A stretch of 64,000 nucleotides of DNA from Bacteroidota bacterium (GTDB lineage Bacteria; Bacteroidota; Bacteroidia; Chitinophagales; Chitinophagaceae), in the NCBI GenBank assembly GCA_023386235.1, contig JAEWKC010000030.1:1-64000 (forward strand). Direction: 5' to 3'. Each line of letters starts with the position of its first letter. The stretch's first letter is position 1. The translations under genes and the position numbers were made by a program. Of this stretch, positions 1-8,977 are shown in pieces. Under the pieces are notes generated by a model that made no database searches, was not told the DNA's origin, and was given only the letters and a program-made list of their open reading frames with translations.

Positions 1-13
1 GCCCATGGGCTGC

Positions 14-130
14 GTGCAACAAGACGCTTAACAAAATTTGGCTCCGAAAAAAATGCTCCTATTTTTTCTAAAACAAGTTTTGAAAAAATTCGCATTTTTT
101 TCGGAACTTCGTCAAGCGCCACTGTTGTGC
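14..130. repeat. attC-like imperfect palindrome upstream of mcrBC
   Basis: The outer arms are GTGCAAC (14-20) and GTTGTGC (124-130). Inside them is a perfect 14-bp inverted repeat, TCCGAAAAAAATGC at 43-56 against 92-105. Size (117 bp) and layout resemble an integron attC site. The right core GTTGTGC is exactly complementary to GCACAAC at 3473-3479, the start of the next palindrome. That is the relation expected between the two ends of one gene cassette. The cassette to the left lies outside the window. Assignment to integrons is inferred from structure only. Confidence 0.5.
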
Positions 131-169
131 TCCATGCAAAAAAAACATACTGCATAAATAAAAACTCCA

Positions 170-2215
170 ATGGATAATAAAGAGATAAAACAAGGAATCG
201 AATTAGTTTGTCGGACTTCCGCTCAGATTAAGGATTACTATGAGAATCATGAGAAATTAGTTGAAGCATTAAACAATGTACCGAAAAGTGAATTGAAAAA
301 GTGTTCCGATTATTACTCAACGAAATCAGGTGTAATTGTTGATTTACGAAAGGAACTTGTTGAATTTCTTAAAAACGGAGAAACACTAACTGTTGAGATT
401 CTTGAAAATTTATTGGATAAACATAGAAATGGTAAGGAGAATCAGTTTAGAGCTTATAAGCAATGGTTTAGTTTGTTTTATCCACCGATTACATTCTATG
501 GACATAACCCAATTAGAGATTTTGTAAATTCTTTTATTAAGCAACTAATTACAGACCTTAAAATTGATGGCAAAGTAAACCAAACAATAATTGATTTTCA
601 AGGAGCAAGACAGCAAGGAAGCGATAGACTTTGGTTTGCGATTTACAATAAGGAACAAGAATCACAATCAACTGGCATTCAATTTTTTCTTGACTTTCAT
701 CATGGGAAGGTTAGTTATGGAGTTTACAGGCACAGTGATGAAACTTTCTTAAAAGAGAGAGTTACAAACACACCTGATGAATTTGACTACAAAGAATTAG
801 TCAATTATTTCAAAACCGAAGTTGATATCATTCTGAACGATTCTCCTAAGAATGTTAAAATTTCTTCAGTTACTAAAATCCAAAAGGATATATCGGATAA
901 TTTAACAGAGAATCTGAATGTAATATTGTTCGGACCTCCTGGAACAGGTAAAACATATGAATTAAGCACTTATTATTTTAACAAATTTACCTCAAGAAAA
1001 TCAACCGTTTCAAGAGACGAGTTTTTAAAATCTTTTGTTGTAGATAGGTCATGGTGGGAGATTATTGCACTTGTATTATTAGACATTGGAAAAAGTAAGG
1101 TAGCAGATATTTTTAATCATGAATTATTACAGCTAAAAGCATCTCTTTCAAATTCAACAACTGTAACTCCAACTATCTGGGGACAATTACAAAGCCATAC
1201 AATTGAATCGTGTGAAAGTGTAAAAGTTAGTAAAAAGGGCTCACCTTTAATTTTTAATAAAACCAATGATAAATTTTGGGAAATAGTTAACGAAGAGGTC
1301 GTTCAACAAGCACCTGAAATATTGAAATTGCATGAAGAGGTAAAAGGATTTAGTGAAGATTCTGATATTGAAATTCGCAGATATGAATTTGTTACGTTTC
1401 ACCAATCCTTTACTTATGAGGATTTTGTAGAAGGAATTAAACCAAATTTTAATGAGGGTGAAAATGATTTAACCTACAAAATCGAAGATGGAATATTTAA
1501 AAAAATGTGTTTAAAGGCACGAAAAGATCCTGACCAAAACTATGCGATTTTTATTGATGAAATAAACCGCGGGAATATCTCACAAATATTTGGAGAACTT
1601 ATAACGCTTATTGAAGAAGATAAAAGAGAAGGAGAAGAAAACGAACTTTCGGTTACGCTTCCTTATTCTAAAACAAAGTTTAGTATTCCAACAAATTTAT
1701 ACATAATCGGCACGATGAATACAGCTGATCGTAGTGTTGAAGCACTTGATACTGCATTACGCAGAAGGTTTAGTTTTGTTGAAATGCCACCAAAACCCAA
1801 TTTGATTAAAACAGTTGGTAAAACTTCTGATGGATTCATTAATGAAATTGACTTAGTTGAGCTTTTAAAGGTAGTCAATAAAAGGATTGAAAAGCTTGTC
1901 GATAAAGATCACATGATTGGTCATAGTTATTTTTTAAATATCAATAGTCTATCGGCATTAAAGAAAGCATTTAATAATAAAATTATCCCGTTACTTCAAG
2001 AATATTTTTATGGAGATTTCGGCAAAATTGGACTTGTTCTTGGAAAAGGTTTTATAGTAGATAATCAAAACGAGTTAGACGAAGATATTTTCGCTGAATA
2101 TGATGAGTACGATAGCAGTTCATTGATTGAGCGGAAAGTTTATCGTCTTAAAGATGTTGTTAAAATGAGTGACGATGATTTTACTTTAGCAATTAATATA
2201 CTTTTAAAGAAATAA
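170..2215 (+). CDS. mcrB: McrB-type AAA+ GTPase subunit of a methyl-dependent restriction system
   Basis: The protein (681 aa) has an N-terminal DUF3578-like/target-recognition region (about residues 1-240) and a C-terminal McrB AAA+ motor. Visible motifs are Walker A GPPGTGKT (about residue 255), the Walker B region FIDEINRGN (about 463) and the sensor stretch TMNTADRS followed by DTALRRRFSF. In the McrBC family this subunit binds modified DNA, hydrolyses GTP, translocates, and recruits the McrC nuclease. It is followed 4 bp later by the McrC gene. The pair forms one transcriptional unit lying between two attC-like palindromes and is AT-rich compared with the housekeeping genes downstream. 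Modified-base specificity cannot be read from the sequence. Confidence 0.9.
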   Translation: MDNKEIKQGIELVCRTSAQIKDYYENHEKLVEALNNVPKSELKKCSDYYSTKSGVIVDLRKELVEFLKNGETLTVEILENLLDKHRNGKENQFRAYKQWFSLFYPPITFYGHNPIRDFVNSFIKQLITDLKIDGKVNQTIIDFQGARQQGSDRLWFAIYNKEQESQSTGIQFFLDFHHGKVSYGVYRHSDETFLKERVTNTPDEFDYKELVNYFKTEVDIILNDSPKNVKISSVTKIQKDISDNLTENLNVILFGPPGTGKTYELSTYYFNKFTSRKSTVSRDEFLKSFVVDRSWWEIIALVLLDIGKSKVADIFNHELLQLKASLSNSTTVTPTIWGQLQSHTIESCESVKVSKKGSPLIFNKTNDKFWEIVNEEVVQQAPEILKLHEEVKGFSEDSDIEIRRYEFVTFHQSFTYEDFVEGIKPNFNEGENDLTYKIEDGIFKKMCLKARKDPDQNYAIFIDEINRGNISQIFGELITLIEEDKREGEENELSVTLPYSKTKFSIPTNLYIIGTMNTADRSVEALDTALRRRFSFVEMPPKPNLIKTVGKTSDGFINEIDLVELLKVVNKRIEKLVDKDHMIGHSYFLNINSLSALKKAFNNKIIPLLQEYFYGDFGKIGLVLGKGFIVDNQNELDEDIFAEYDEYDSSSLIERKVYRLKDVVKMSDDDFTLAINILLKK

Positions 2216-2219
2216 TGAT

Positions 2220-3461
2220 TTGATTAAGAGTCAGTCACATATAACAGTTTTCGAGCACGATAGAATACATATTGATCGTGGGGACAACCGTATAACACCA
2301 AGTCAACTAAAAGCACTACAACAGTTATATGGTGAAAATGGTGTTCCATATTTTGACCTTATTCATAATGGAATAAAATTCAATGAATATGTCGGTGTAT
2401 TAATGGTTGGTAAAACAACAATTGAAATATTACCCAAAGCAGACAAAGACCTTGAAACTAAAGATTGGAGGAAAGTCTTAATTGGAATGCTTCATGCTGT
2501 GGGTTTATTTGACATTCACACACCAAGCTCAACTTCTCTTGACCTTCGGGCAAATTCGATATTAGAATTGTACTTCGAACTTTTTGTTTGTGAACTTGAA
2601 TATTTACTACATGGTGGGTTAATAAAGAGGTACAGAAAAACGTCTGGTAATTTGAATTCGTTAAAAGGGAGTATTCATTTCCCAAAACATATAAATGCAA
2701 ATCTAATTCACAAAGAACGTTTCTTTGTAAATTACACCACATATGACAGGGAACATATTTTTCATCAAATATTGTTCAAGTCACTTAAACTATTACAGAG
2801 AATTAACTGCAATATTAAACTGCAAAGCAGAATTTCGTCCTTATTGCTTGACTTTCCTGAAATGCCAGATTTAAAAGTTTCAGAAAACACCTTTAATCGA
2901 ATGATTTATGATAGGAAATCAAGCAAATATAAAAACTCAATTGAGATTGCTAGGTTATTATTATTAAACTACCACCCTGATATTAAAGTTGGAACAAATG
3001 ATGTTCTTGCACTTATGCTTGATATGAATTATTTATGGGAACGATTTGTATATTCAAGCTTACGGAAATATAAAGAGGCAGGAAGCACGGTAACTGCTCA
3101 AAACACAAAAGACTTTTGGAAACCAACTATTGGTTATAATTCAAAAATGAAACCAGACATTGTGATAAATAAAGACAAAGACAATTGTATTGTTTTGGAT
3201 ACAAAGTGGAAAAATATTAAACAGAGTAATCCATCACCACATGATTTGCGACAAATGTATGTTTATCTGAAATATTATAATGCAAAACGTGTGGCTTTAG
3301 TTTATCCTAATTCGGAATCAAGTATAAAATCAGGTCTTTTCTACAAAGAGACAGATTCTGAGTTAAGTAGCAATGATTGCAGTCTGATTTCAATTGGTGT
3401 TATGGAGGACATAAAGCAATGGCAGACTAAGATATATGAACAAATAAATGATTGGAAATAA
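2220..3461 (+). CDS. mcrC: McrC-type nuclease subunit of the McrBC system
   Basis: The protein (413 aa) is the partner of the upstream McrB-like motor. Members of this family carry an N-terminal McrB-binding domain and a C-terminal PD-(D/E)xK nuclease. The nuclease core is visible near residue 315-325 as KPDIVINKD followed by IVLDTKWKN, giving the D...D-x-K metal-binding set. The start is TTG at 2220. The ATG at 2215-2217, which overlaps the mcrB stop, runs into TGA after one codon, so the TTG is the only sensible in-frame start. The gene ends just before the second attC-like palindrome. Function rests on family knowledge and on the mcrB neighbour. Confidence 0.88.
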   Translation: MIKSQSHITVFEHDRIHIDRGDNRITPSQLKALQQLYGENGVPYFDLIHNGIKFNEYVGVLMVGKTTIEILPKADKDLETKDWRKVLIGMLHAVGLFDIHTPSSTSLDLRANSILELYFELFVCELEYLLHGGLIKRYRKTSGNLNSLKGSIHFPKHINANLIHKERFFVNYTTYDREHIFHQILFKSLKLLQRINCNIKLQSRISSLLLDFPEMPDLKVSENTFNRMIYDRKSSKYKNSIEIARLLLLNYHPDIKVGTNDVLALMLDMNYLWERFVYSSLRKYKEAGSTVTAQNTKDFWKPTIGYNSKMKPDIVINKDKDNCIVLDTKWKNIKQSNPSPHDLRQMYVYLKYYNAKRVALVYPNSESSIKSGLFYKETDSELSSNDCSLISIGVMEDIKQWQTKIYEQINDWK

Positions 3462-3472
3462 AATGCACGAGA

Positions 3473-3605
3473 GCACAACAGCGTGTATAAGAAATAGCGG
3501 GTTTAGTGGTAAATCAAAGGTCTGTGCTTTTAATAAAAGTCAGTATCAAACTGAAAGTGAAGTCCTTTTTAATCCGCTACTTCTCATACACGCAAACCGT
3601 TAGCG
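3473..3605. repeat. attC-like imperfect palindrome between mcrBC and the next gene
   Basis: The outer cores are GCACAAC (3473-3479) and GTTAGCG (3599-3605). The inner arms at 3481-3500 and 3574-3593 are 20 bp long and complementary at 18 positions. The left core pairs with GTTGTGC at 124-130. The right core, extended to GTTAGCGGC (3599-3607), is exactly complementary to GCCGCTAAC at 4248-4256. The mcrBC unit and the following small gene are therefore each bounded by their own matching pair, as integron cassettes are. It is 133 bp long, within the usual attC range. Confidence 0.55.
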
Positions 3606-3642
3606 GCAATTTTAACGACCCGCCCGTAAACAATGACAGACA

Positions 3643-4242
3643 ATGAAAAAACAAATTCTATTTATTGTATTCATCTTTTTTACTTTGACGACTTTTGCTC
3701 AGATTAAAAAAAATATAATTGAAGAAACTTTTGACAATGTTAAAGACAGGACAAAAGTTGATAAAAATGATTTTACTTGCTTAAATCTTACACAGAAAAT
3801 GTATGATGAAGCTTTACAAAATGAAGTTTCTGAATTAAGTAAAAGCACAATTGACGAGATTAGAGAATTTGAAAAAAGTAGAAAATCAAAAAATACATAT
3901 TTGCTTTCAGCTCTAATGTTTTATCAAGAAGTAATTACAAAATCGGCTGAGCAAAAAATTTTAAAACCTGAACTACAAAGAGATATTATAAATTATTTAG
4001 AAAAAGAATTTATAAATGTTTATAATAAAATACCGACAATTGTTTATGTCTATAAAGTTGAGACTTTAAATTTATTTGAAAACAAAAATGAGTTGAAAAG
4101 GTATATTGACGAAGGACTTAAAAATTATCCTAATTCAATACCATTGAAATATTATAGCTATAAGTATTTGAATGAACAGACCTATAAAGAAGATTTAATG
4201 AAAGTAAATAAAAAACATTGGTTAATAAATATTGAAGAATAA
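3643..4242 (+). CDS. Secreted hypothetical protein in a cassette-like unit
   Basis: The protein (199 aa) starts with a clear signal peptide: a KK-rich n-region, an IFFTLTTF hydrophobic core and an AQ cleavage site near residue 20, a form typical of Bacteroidota. The mature part is Lys/Glu-rich, mostly helical in character and has no motif I recognise. The gene is very AT-rich. It lies between GTTAGCGGC (3599-3607) and GCCGCTAAC (4248-4256), so it is probably the single gene of one cassette-like unit. No function is assigned. Confidence 0.7.
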   Translation: MKKQILFIVFIFFTLTTFAQIKKNIIEETFDNVKDRTKVDKNDFTCLNLTQKMYDEALQNEVSELSKSTIDEIREFEKSRKSKNTYLLSALMFYQEVITKSAEQKILKPELQRDIINYLEKEFINVYNKIPTIVYVYKVETLNLFENKNELKRYIDEGLKNYPNSIPLKYYSYKYLNEQTYKEDLMKVNKKHWLINIEE

Positions 4243-4247
4243 AAACT

Positions 4248-4611
4248 GCCGCTAACATCGGTAGCCGTTGCACAACCCCTGATTTGAGCAAGAACCTCCA
4301 AAGTATAGCTTTCTGATTGCTTTTACAGCCTCGTTTACAGCTAATCTATTTTCGTTATCGTTTTAATAAATACAAAATTTAAGAGGTACATTCCTGCCGT
4401 AAGCTATTACTACACTTTGTGGCAACCGGCGGTTGAAATTCAGGTATCATTTACGCCGTAGGCGAAAACACGTGGGTAGCAATACAATCACATAGAACAC
4501 CAAGCATTCCTTCGGAACGCCTGATCTGTTATTCTGACATTCTACCGACCATTTATCCCGATGGGATAAAAATTTTGCTTTGTAATGTTCTAAAGTTTCT
4601 ACCTAATTTCT
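4248..4611. other. Non-coding junction: cassette end and small palindromes
   Basis: The stretch opens with GCCGCTAAC (4248-4256), which matches GTTAGCGGC at 3599, followed by a tail that lacks its expected right-hand partner. It looks like a truncated attC-like site. Further on are two short hairpins: GCATTCC-TTC-GGAACGC (4504-4520) and TTTATCCC-GAT-GGGATAAA (4552-4570). Both have the look of small dispersed intergenic repeats, and the second may act as a weak terminator for the leftward gene ending at 4612. I see no gene. Confidence 0.4.
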
Positions 4612-5373
4612 CTATAAAGCGCTCAGCAACTGGTATTCGCCTTTGGGGTTGATGCCTATAAGGGGTAATCTTTTAGTTCTTTCAAAATAATCATACACTT
4701 CCTTTAAAGAAAGCGTAAAACGCTGGCTGTTATAATCTCCCTTCGAATATTTTGAATAATATTCCAATGCTTTTCTGTTATTAAACCGGAAAGGAAATAC
4801 ATGCACCGGAATGTATTTTTGCCCGTTCATTTTTGCACCGCTTGCCAATAAATACAACTCTTCCACCTGATGGTTTTGCAAAGGTATACAACCCACGCTT
4901 ACACAGCTCCCGTGTATATAAATCTCTCCTCCCGGGTTAATCTGGTCGCTCAATATCTTATCGCTTTCATTAGGATAGTTCAGCTTCATGCTTAAATAAA
5001 ATTCACTGTTGGGCTTAAATTCAGATATGTAATAAAAACCTTCCGGCACCTGGAAATCTCCCTCCTGCCTTTTTGGCCCCAAGTCGCCTGCCATCACGCA
5101 TACATCATACGTTTTGAACAATGTGAAAGCGTCTTTTTCAGCATTTCTTACCCATACTTCCAGTTGATGGTCATATTTAAAAGAACGAATAAGAATTTGC
5201 CTTACGGGATAGTTAAAACCCGCCTTAAGAAAATCATTTCTTAGCACCGTTTCTTTCTGTTTCATGCTCAAAGTCTTTGCCGGAGAAAGATTAAGCATAT
5301 CGGTAATATTGTATTGAGCATTGATTTCTGCTATTGTAAAAATGCTCAGCAGTAACAAAACAAATTTTTTCAT
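4612..5373 (-). CDS. L,D-transpeptidase (YkuD/YafK-like), exported
   Basis: The YkuD-type catalytic signature is visible as IHGSCVSVGCIPL, with the active-site Cys near residue 160. Such enzymes form or exchange L,D cross-links in peptidoglycan, or attach proteins to it, in the periplasm. The chosen ATG at 5373 gives MKKFVLLLLS, a signal peptide ending at INAQ; a longer reading to 5433 adds 20 residues without signal-peptide character and would overlap the purK promoter. The sequence between the signal peptide and the catalytic core (residues 25-110) resembles the YafK branch rather than the classical Erf/YbiS branch. It is divergent from purK. A second, different L,D-transpeptidase is at 36073. 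Confidence 0.75.
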   Translation of the reverse strand: MKKFVLLLLSIFTIAEINAQYNITDMLNLSPAKTLSMKQKETVLRNDFLKAGFNYPVRQILIRSFKYDHQLEVWVRNAEKDAFTLFKTYDVCVMAGDLGPKRQEGDFQVPEGFYYISEFKPNSEFYLSMKLNYPNESDKILSDQINPGGEIYIHGSCVSVGCIPLQNHQVEELYLLASGAKMNGQKYIPVHVFPFRFNNRKALEYYSKYSKGDYNSQRFTLSLKEVYDYFERTKRLPLIGINPKGEYQLLSAL

Positions 5374-5450
5374 AAGCAACAAAAATATTGTTTTATTTAG
5401 ATAAATATATGTAGCAATAGTTAAATTTGCCACTCTTTCAAATCATATAT

Positions 5451-6572
5451 ATGCAAAAAGTTGGAATTTTAGGTGGAGGACAATTAGGCAGAATGCTGCT
5501 TCAGGCAGCGGCTAATTATGTAGTGGAAACTTTTGTTATGGAAAATGACGCCCTTTGCCCGGCCGCTCATCTTTGCCATCACTTTACATTAGGTAATATT
5601 CAGAACTATGACGATGTAATTAATTTTGGAAAAGACCTCGATGCAATAACCATAGAAATTGAAGCCGTAAATGTAGAAGCGCTGGAAGAGTTGGAAAGAA
5701 GAGGCGTACGGGTGTATCCTACGCCTTCGGCTATAAAAATTATAAAAAATAAAATCACTCAAAAGAATTTTTATAAAGATCAGCATATTCCCACATCCTC
5801 ATTTGTCATTACGCAAAATAAAGAGGAAGTAAAAAATCATACGGATTTATTTCCTGCCGTACATAAGTTGGGCGAAGGTGGGTACGATGGGCGTGGTGTG
5901 GAAATAATAGAAGACATACAAGACATTGCAAAAGCATTTGACGCACCTGCCGTGCTGGAAAAAAAAGTAGAAATAGAAAAAGAACTTTCCATAATTGTAG
6001 CTAAAAATGATAGCGGACAAATGGTCTTCTTTCCATCGGTAGAAATGATTTTTGATAAAAAACTAAACCTGCTCGATTTTCAGCTGTCCCCGGCACGCAT
6101 TAACAAAGAAATACTTTGGAAAGCCGAAGCTATGGCGCAAAAAGTGGTAAAAAATCTGGATAGCGCAGGTATTTTTGCTATCGAATTATTTGTAGACAGG
6201 TACGGCGAAGTGTATGTAAACGAAACCGCTCCGCGTGTACACAATAGCGGTCATCATACCATTGAAGGCAATTATTGCAGCCAGTACGATATGCTGTGGA
6301 GAATAATGCTCGGCTACCCGCTTGGGCAAACAAAAGAAATCATTCCTTCTTCTATAGTAAATATTTTAGGAGCACAAGGCTATTCCGGCGAAGCTAAGTA
6401 TGACGGACTGGAAGAGGTGTTGAAAATGGATAATGTATTTGTACATCTCTATGGTAAAACGCAAACAAAACCCGGACGAAAAATGGGACATGTAACCATT
6501 CTCAGCAATGATCATATAGAGCTGATCTATCTGGCCAACAAGATAAAAAATACGCTGAAAGTAATCAGTTAA
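5451..6572 (+). CDS. purK: 5-(carboxyamino)imidazole ribonucleotide synthase
   Basis: PurK is an ATP-grasp enzyme that carboxylates aminoimidazole ribonucleotide to N5-CAIR with ATP and bicarbonate, in cytosolic de novo purine synthesis. The N-terminal nucleotide-fold motif VGILGGGQLGRMLLQAA is seen at residues 3-19. The ATP-grasp core has HKLGEGGYDGRGV, and NETAPRVHNSGHHT is the conserved metal/substrate loop near residue 265. The start is ATG 5451, with a TAAATTTG -7-like element at 5422-5429 upstream. Its 3' end overlaps the convergent 6565 gene by 8 bp. The next pathway enzyme, PurE, is encoded about 16 kb away at 22691, so the two are unlinked here. Confidence 0.95.
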   Translation: MQKVGILGGGQLGRMLLQAAANYVVETFVMENDALCPAAHLCHHFTLGNIQNYDDVINFGKDLDAITIEIEAVNVEALEELERRGVRVYPTPSAIKIIKNKITQKNFYKDQHIPTSSFVITQNKEEVKNHTDLFPAVHKLGEGGYDGRGVEIIEDIQDIAKAFDAPAVLEKKVEIEKELSIIVAKNDSGQMVFFPSVEMIFDKKLNLLDFQLSPARINKEILWKAEAMAQKVVKNLDSAGIFAIELFVDRYGEVYVNETAPRVHNSGHHTIEGNYCSQYDMLWRIMLGYPLGQTKEIIPSSIVNILGAQGYSGEAKYDGLEEVLKMDNVFVHLYGKTQTKPGRKMGHVTILSNDHIELIYLANKIKNTLKVIS

Positions 6573-8595
6573 TCTGCGTCATCATTTCACTGATCGAATC
6601 TACAGGTTTTTTGCAGGCGTAATCTTTACATACAAAAATCTGCGTGTTTTCTATTGAATCAAACTTACCTTGTAACAAAGGAAGATGCTCAAGTCTTTTG
6701 TGAGACGAGAATAATACCTTGTTGGGTATATATTGCTGAAGCACTGATTTAGCAACGGTTTCCGCATCTTTTCCCGATACAACTATTTCATTCATTCCTG
6801 CTGCAAACTTTTGAAGAAGCATACTCCACACTCCGAAAGATACGGGATGCTGTATAACCGCCGCGGCTATTGAATGCAACATATTTTCACTTCTTTGTTT
6901 CCATTCTTGATTATCAAAACATAAAGACAGGCTCAACAGATTATGCGCCATCACAGCATTACCCGAAGGCGTGGCCCCGTCATGTATTTCTTTTTTGCGT
7001 ACAATTACATCTTCCTGAAAAGAAGGAGTGAAATAAAAAAGCACCTGCTGCTCATCACTATAGTTGTCAACAACATATTCCGTAAGCGCTTTTGCTTTAA
7101 TGATAAATTCATTATTACCGGTTGCTGTATGCAATTCAATCATAGCGCCTATTAAACAAGCAAGGTCGTCTAAAAACGCAGGAATTTTTGCATGATTATT
7201 TTTCCAGGTATGGTACCAACCGTTTTTTTTCTTATCAAATAAATTTGATTCCAGAAAGTGCCAATTGTGCATCGCTGTATGCAGGTATTCTTCTGTACCT
7301 GTTGCTGCATAAGCGTTACAGAGCGCCGTGATCATAAGCGCATTTTGCGAAAGAATAACCTTATCGTCCAGTGCAGGACGAACGCGCTGGTCTCTTACCT
7401 GCATTAATTTTTCAAGACATGCATCAACAAATTTTTCCAGCTCATCAACATGCATATAAAGTTGCTGGGCAAATTCTTCGGCAGGTTTATTTCTCCAAAG
7501 AATATTCGTTCCTTCCCAGTTTCCATTTTCTTTTATATCAAATATTGCAGAAAATTTTTCCGCATCATCTTTCAATATTTCTTTTATCTCTTCTTTACTC
7601 CATGTATAAAATTTTCCTTCCACACCTTCACTGTCTGCATCTAATGCGGTATAAAATGCTCCTTTCGGGTGCATCAATTCTCTTTTAATAAACCGGATGG
7701 TTTGCTCAATGATTTTTTTATACTTGCTGTTTTTTGTGATCATCAACGCCTCTGATAAAGCGGAAATAAGCAGAGCATTATCATACAGCATTTTTTCAAA
7801 ATGTGGTGCAAGCCAATATTCATCGGTGCTGTAGCGGGAAAAACCTCCGCCGGCATGATCGTAAATGCCGCCGGCAATCATTTTATCTATACTTAACAAT
7901 CCAGAGTGTAGTGCCTCTTTATTTCCTGTAAAATAATAACTACGCAATAAAGTTGTAATAGTAAATGTTTGCGGAAATTTGGGTGCCTTGCCATATCCTC
8001 CCCAAACTTTATCGGCGATTTCAAGAATATTATTGGCAACAGTGTCGATGGCTTCTATGGAAAATTTTATTTTTTCCTTTGGCAAAGCAAAATTTCCCGC
8101 ATTGGATATATAGTCGGTAAGCCCTTGTGCCTGTTGTGTAATTTCGTCTTTTTTATCATTATAAGCCCGTGAAATGCTTTCCAGCACACGCTTCCAGGAG
8201 GGTCGGTTGTAATAATCTTTTGGGGGGAAATAAGTGCCTCCATAAAAAGGTTTTCCTTCGGGCGTAAGGAATACATTTAAGGGCCAGCCGCCACTTCCGC
8301 TCAGCGCCTGCAAAGCATCCATATAAATGTGGTCAAGATCCGGGCGTTCTTCTCTGTCAATCTTTATATTCACAAAATGCCTGTTCATGATTTCGGCAGT
8401 ATCTTTATCTTCAAAGCTTTCCTTTTCCATTACATGACACCAGTGGCACGCGGCATAGCCGATAGAAACCAAAATGGGCTTGTCTTCCTCTCTGGCTTTT
8501 TGCAATGCTTCTTCACCCCATGGATACCAGTCAACCGGATTGTGTGCATGCTGCAATAAATAAGGACTTGACTCATTGATTAATTTGTTTGCCAT
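6565..8595 (-). CDS. YyaL/SPATA20-like protein with thioredoxin-fold (DUF255) domain
   Basis: The protein is 676 aa. Residues 1-165 form the thioredoxin-like DUF255 domain with the motif AACHWCHVMEKESFED (Cys50 and Cys53) and the family start INESSPYLLQHAHNPVDWYPW. The rest resembles an (alpha/alpha)6-barrel of the AGE/glycosidase-like type, with GGIYDHAGGGFSRYSTDEYWLAPHFEKMLYDNALL split over residues 240-275. The family (YyaL in Bacillus, SPATA20 in animals) is widespread but its substrate is unsettled. There is no signal peptide, so it is cytosolic. It is divergent from the 8684 lipoprotein gene. Confidence 0.88.
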   Translation of the reverse strand: MANKLINESSPYLLQHAHNPVDWYPWGEEALQKAREEDKPILVSIGYAACHWCHVMEKESFEDKDTAEIMNRHFVNIKIDREERPDLDHIYMDALQALSGSGGWPLNVFLTPEGKPFYGGTYFPPKDYYNRPSWKRVLESISRAYNDKKDEITQQAQGLTDYISNAGNFALPKEKIKFSIEAIDTVANNILEIADKVWGGYGKAPKFPQTFTITTLLRSYYFTGNKEALHSGLLSIDKMIAGGIYDHAGGGFSRYSTDEYWLAPHFEKMLYDNALLISALSEALMITKNSKYKKIIEQTIRFIKRELMHPKGAFYTALDADSEGVEGKFYTWSKEEIKEILKDDAEKFSAIFDIKENGNWEGTNILWRNKPAEEFAQQLYMHVDELEKFVDACLEKLMQVRDQRVRPALDDKVILSQNALMITALCNAYAATGTEEYLHTAMHNWHFLESNLFDKKKNGWYHTWKNNHAKIPAFLDDLACLIGAMIELHTATGNNEFIIKAKALTEYVVDNYSDEQQVLFYFTPSFQEDVIVRKKEIHDGATPSGNAVMAHNLLSLSLCFDNQEWKQRSENMLHSIAAAVIQHPVSFGVWSMLLQKFAAGMNEIVVSGKDAETVAKSVLQQYIPNKVLFSSHKRLEHLPLLQGKFDSIENTQIFVCKDYACKKPVDSISEMMTQIN

Positions 8596-8683
8596 GGAGA
8601 TAATTTTTTGGTACTAAAACAATGATAATAAAATTTACTAACTTTGGCCTTCAAGTATTTCATAATCTTTCAAATATTTTTCA

Positions 8684-8965
8684 ATGAAAGCAATATTTTC
8701 CATGTTTGCAGTTGCCTTGTTTTTAAGCGCCTGTACTAACAGCGACAATAAAACAGAATCTGCTAACACTACTCACGAATCTGCCATGCATAGTGCGCCG
8801 CAAGAAAATAAATTTGCCGATGTGCAGTTTGCTTCAGACAAGGATCCTGTATGCCAGATGCCTTTATCGGCAGGCATTGCAGACACAGCAGTCATTGATG
8901 ACAATATCTATGGATTTTGCGCCATTGAATGTAAAGAAACTTATGTAAAAGAAAACCGCAAATAA
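8684..8965 (+). CDS. Small lipoprotein with YHS-like metal-binding motif
   Basis: The protein (93 aa) has a lipoprotein signal with lipobox LSAC (Cys17). The C-terminal half, DPVCQMPLSAGIADTAV followed by GFCAIECKETYVK, matches the YHS-domain pattern (DPVC-x-M ... Y/F-x-F-C), which is linked to heavy-metal binding in transporters and copper proteins. It is expected to be anchored in the outer or inner membrane facing the periplasm. A TAACTTTG -7-like element lies at 8639-8646. The next lipoprotein gene starts 12 bp downstream, suggesting co-transcription. A role in metal handling is inferred. Confidence 0.75.
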   Translation: MKAIFSMFAVALFLSACTNSDNKTESANTTHESAMHSAPQENKFADVQFASDKDPVCQMPLSAGIADTAVIDDNIYGFCAIECKETYVKENRK

Positions 8966-8977
8966 TTTTATAAAAAA

